A DNA stretch of 45,451 nucleotides from an uncultured bacterium. GTDB lineage: Bacteria > Planctomycetota > UBA1135. Of the stretch, positions 43,741-45,451 are shown in pieces. Both the position numbers and the translations under genes were made by a program. Location of the stretch: contig CALFOT010000088.1 in the NCBI GenBank assembly GCA_937919925.1, positions 1 through 45,451 of the forward strand. The letters are read 5' to 3'. The notes under the pieces were generated by a model that saw only the letters and a program-made list of their open reading frames with translations, was not told the DNA's origin and ran no database searches. How positions within the stretch are numbered: the stretch's first letter is position 1; every line of letters starts with the position of its first letter.

Positions 43741-45447
43741 ATGGCACCTTCCACTAACGCTCTCGACCGCACGAATTACCTGAACGCCACCAAGGGCTTC
43801 AAGTCATGGTTTTGGACCATTGACCACAAGCGCTTGGGCATCATGTATCTGTGGTCCGTCATCAGTTGCTTCATTCTAGGCGGCTTCTTCGCGCTCAAAA
43901 TTCGCTGGACTCTCACTCCGGGTGTGACGGATTTCGCCACTCAGACCATCGAACAACTGAACGCCTACAACAACGCGTTTACGGTTCACGGCGCAGTGAT
44001 GATTTTCTTGGTCATCATTCCTTCGATTCCCGCAGCATTGGGGAACTTTGTTTTGCCCATCATGCTGGGGGTAAAGGATGTAGCCTTCCCCAAACTGAAT
44101 CGTTTGAGCTATCACTTGTGGCTCATTGGCGCTTTGCTGTTTGTTGCCACTTTGTTCATCGGCAACTTGGATACTGGCTGGACTTTTTATCCACCGTATT
44201 CCACCGGGTCTACCGATAACGCTGTCATCACCGCTGTGCTGGGCGCGTTCGTACTGGGTTTTAGCTCGATCTTCACCGGCTTGAACTTCATCGTGACCAT
44301 CCACAAGATGCGTCCACCGGGAATGACTTGGTTCAAGATGCCTCTGTTTTTGTGGGCCATCTACGCCACCGCCATCATTCAGATCTTGGCCACTCCGGTG
44401 ATTGGCATTTCTTTGCTTCTGTTGTTGGTGGAAAAGACCATGCAGATTGGCATTTTTACGCCAGCGCTCGGCGGCGATCCAGTCTTCTTCCAGCACTTGT
44501 TCTGGTTCTACAGCCACCCTGCTGTGTACGTGATGATCCTGCCAGGCATGGGTGTGATGTCGGAATTGTTCGCAACCTTCAGTCGCAAACCAATTTTCGG
44601 TTACAAGTCGATTGCAATGGCTTCGATTGCGATTGCGATTTTGTCTTTCATCGTTTGGGGGCACCACATGTTCGTCAGTGGTCAATCCGAAATGATGTCG
44701 GTCATTTTCTCGGCGCTTACTTTCTCGGTGGCGGTGCCGTCGGCAATCAAGGTGTTTAACTGGATTGCCACGCTCTACAAGGGTTCGATTGCCTTCACCA
44801 CACCCATGATGTACGGCCTCGCCATCATCTGGTTGTTTGGTATTGGTGGTTTAACGGGCATGTTCCATGCCACTCTTGGCACTTCGATTCACCTCCACGA
44901 TACTTACTTCGTGGTAGCTCACTTTCACTTTGTGATGGTAGGCTCGGCGTTGTTTGGTTTTATCGGCGGCATCTTCTATTGGTGGCCGAAAATGTACGGA
45001 CGTATGGCCGAGAGTGCTGCTTCCAAGTGGGGTTGTATTTTGGCTTTCGTCGGTTTCAACATGACCTTCCTGCCGCTTTTCCCAGCAGGCAGCAAAGGCA
45101 TGCCGCGTCGTTACGCCGGTTACACCGAAGCCGCTGGCTTTGATCACTACAACATGGCGGCCTCCATCGGTGCGGTGGTTCTCGCCACGGGTTTGTGCTT
45201 AGCCCTTTACTCGTTGCTGCGTTCCCTCAAACACGGCCCGAAAGCACCGGCCAACCCATGGGGCGGCGTCACTCTGGAATGGCAGTGTTCTTCACCGCCG
45301 CCAGAGCATAATTTCGACATCGATCCACCTACGGTAGGGGATCCATACGACATGAGTTTGGTGCGGTGGAAGAGTGAAGAAGAAGGCTTCGTGCCATGCA
45401 ACCCACGTGCGGATGATCCATGTATCGCCGACATCAAACTGGCTTAA
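43741..45447 (+). CDS. coxA: Cytochrome c oxidase subunit I, A2 type
   Basis: CoxA holds heme a and the heme a3-CuB site that reduces oxygen and pumps protons. The 568-residue protein has twelve or more helices. Ligands visible are H83 (low-spin heme), H259, H308 and H309 (CuB), H394 (heme a3) and H396 (low-spin heme). The cross-linked tyrosine is Y263 in YSHPAVY (257-263). In A1 oxidases this motif is GHPEVY with a proton-channel glutamate; here the glutamate is replaced by Ala and a Tyr-Ser pair lies just ahead, the mark of subtype A2 seen in Rhodothermus and similar caa3 enzymes. The gene is complete and ends 4 nt from the window edge; coxC and others probably follow. Confidence 0.97.
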   Translation: MAPSTNALDRTNYLNATKGFKSWFWTIDHKRLGIMYLWSVISCFILGGFFALKIRWTLTPGVTDFATQTIEQLNAYNNAFTVHGAVMIFLVIIPSIPAALGNFVLPIMLGVKDVAFPKLNRLSYHLWLIGALLFVATLFIGNLDTGWTFYPPYSTGSTDNAVITAVLGAFVLGFSSIFTGLNFIVTIHKMRPPGMTWFKMPLFLWAIYATAIIQILATPVIGISLLLLLVEKTMQIGIFTPALGGDPVFFQHLFWFYSHPAVYVMILPGMGVMSELFATFSRKPIFGYKSIAMASIAIAILSFIVWGHHMFVSGQSEMMSVIFSALTFSVAVPSAIKVFNWIATLYKGSIAFTTPMMYGLAIIWLFGIGGLTGMFHATLGTSIHLHDTYFVVAHFHFVMVGSALFGFIGGIFYWWPKMYGRMAESAASKWGCILAFVGFNMTFLPLFPAGSKGMPRRYAGYTEAAGFDHYNMAASIGAVVLATGLCLALYSLLRSLKHGPKAPANPWGGVTLEWQCSSPPPEHNFDIDPPTVGDPYDMSLVRWKSEEEGFVPCNPRADDPCIADIKLA

Positions 45448-45451
45448 GGCA

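Noticed and set aside
43876..44685. 269-codon open frame antisense to coxA
   Set aside because: Its product is His/Gln/Asn-rich, the complement of a membrane-protein gene, and coxA is certain.

Overview
The window looks like chromosome from an aerobic, Gram-negative-type bacterium. I see no phage, insertion sequence, plasmid or CRISPR signature. Eight predicted lipoproteins, many multiheme cytochromes, an alternative complex III (ACIII) followed by an A2-type caa3 oxidase, and two large secreted FG-GAP proteins with a shared C-terminal domain suggest the Planctomycetota or a related deep lineage. That placement is inference from gene content; there is no rRNA gene here to settle it.

Layout. 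1-3104: the 3' end of a glutathione S-transferase, ispG (isoprenoid synthesis), and a convergent lipoprotein with a fibronectin III domain and a heme motif. 3105-9980: a divergent GHMP-kinase-like protein coupled to an M1 aminopeptidase lipoprotein, an unrecognised lipoprotein, an AlkA-type DNA glycosylase and an acyl-CoA dehydrogenase. 10143-12883: a tight minus-strand operon of four lipoproteins (COG3014-like, two YcfL-like, LpoB-like), probably an envelope or peptidoglycan module. 12997-15756: mutS. 15763-19233: a minus-strand redox operon with a c554-like tetraheme cytochrome, a tetraheme lipoprotein, a Tat-exported four-cluster Fe-S protein and an NrfD-family membrane protein. It resembles the JOP half of DsrMKJOP without the M and K subunits. 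19295-21925: a thioredoxin-like/TPR protein, a sigma-70 factor carrying an unusual cysteine cluster, and a TrpG/PabA amidotransferase. 21941-25323: two tandem FG-GAP beta-propeller proteins.

25473-31379 is a lipoate/2-oxoacid dehydrogenase operon: lipA, E1-alpha, E1-beta, a two-lipoyl-domain E2, then a second E1-alpha. LipA makes the lipoyl groups that E2 carries. No E3 gene is present. A perfect 20-bp palindrome lies just upstream of the likely lipA promoter. 31435-33096 is a KefB-type cation/proton antiporter on the minus strand.

33292-45447 is a respiratory supercluster: ActA, ActB, ActC, a fused ActD-ActE-cytochrome c protein and ActF, then a 471-nt gap, a small membrane protein, a SCO copper chaperone, CoxB with a fused cytochrome c, and CoxA. 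Together these would move electrons from quinol through ACIII and tethered cytochrome domains to oxygen. Later oxidase subunits probably follow beyond the right edge.

The features most worth a second look are the JOP-like cytochrome operon, the cysteine-cluster sigma factor, the lipA palindrome, the triple ActD-ActE-cytochrome fusion, the four-lipoprotein LpoB cluster, and the GHMP-kinase homologue with a degenerate ATP-binding motif.
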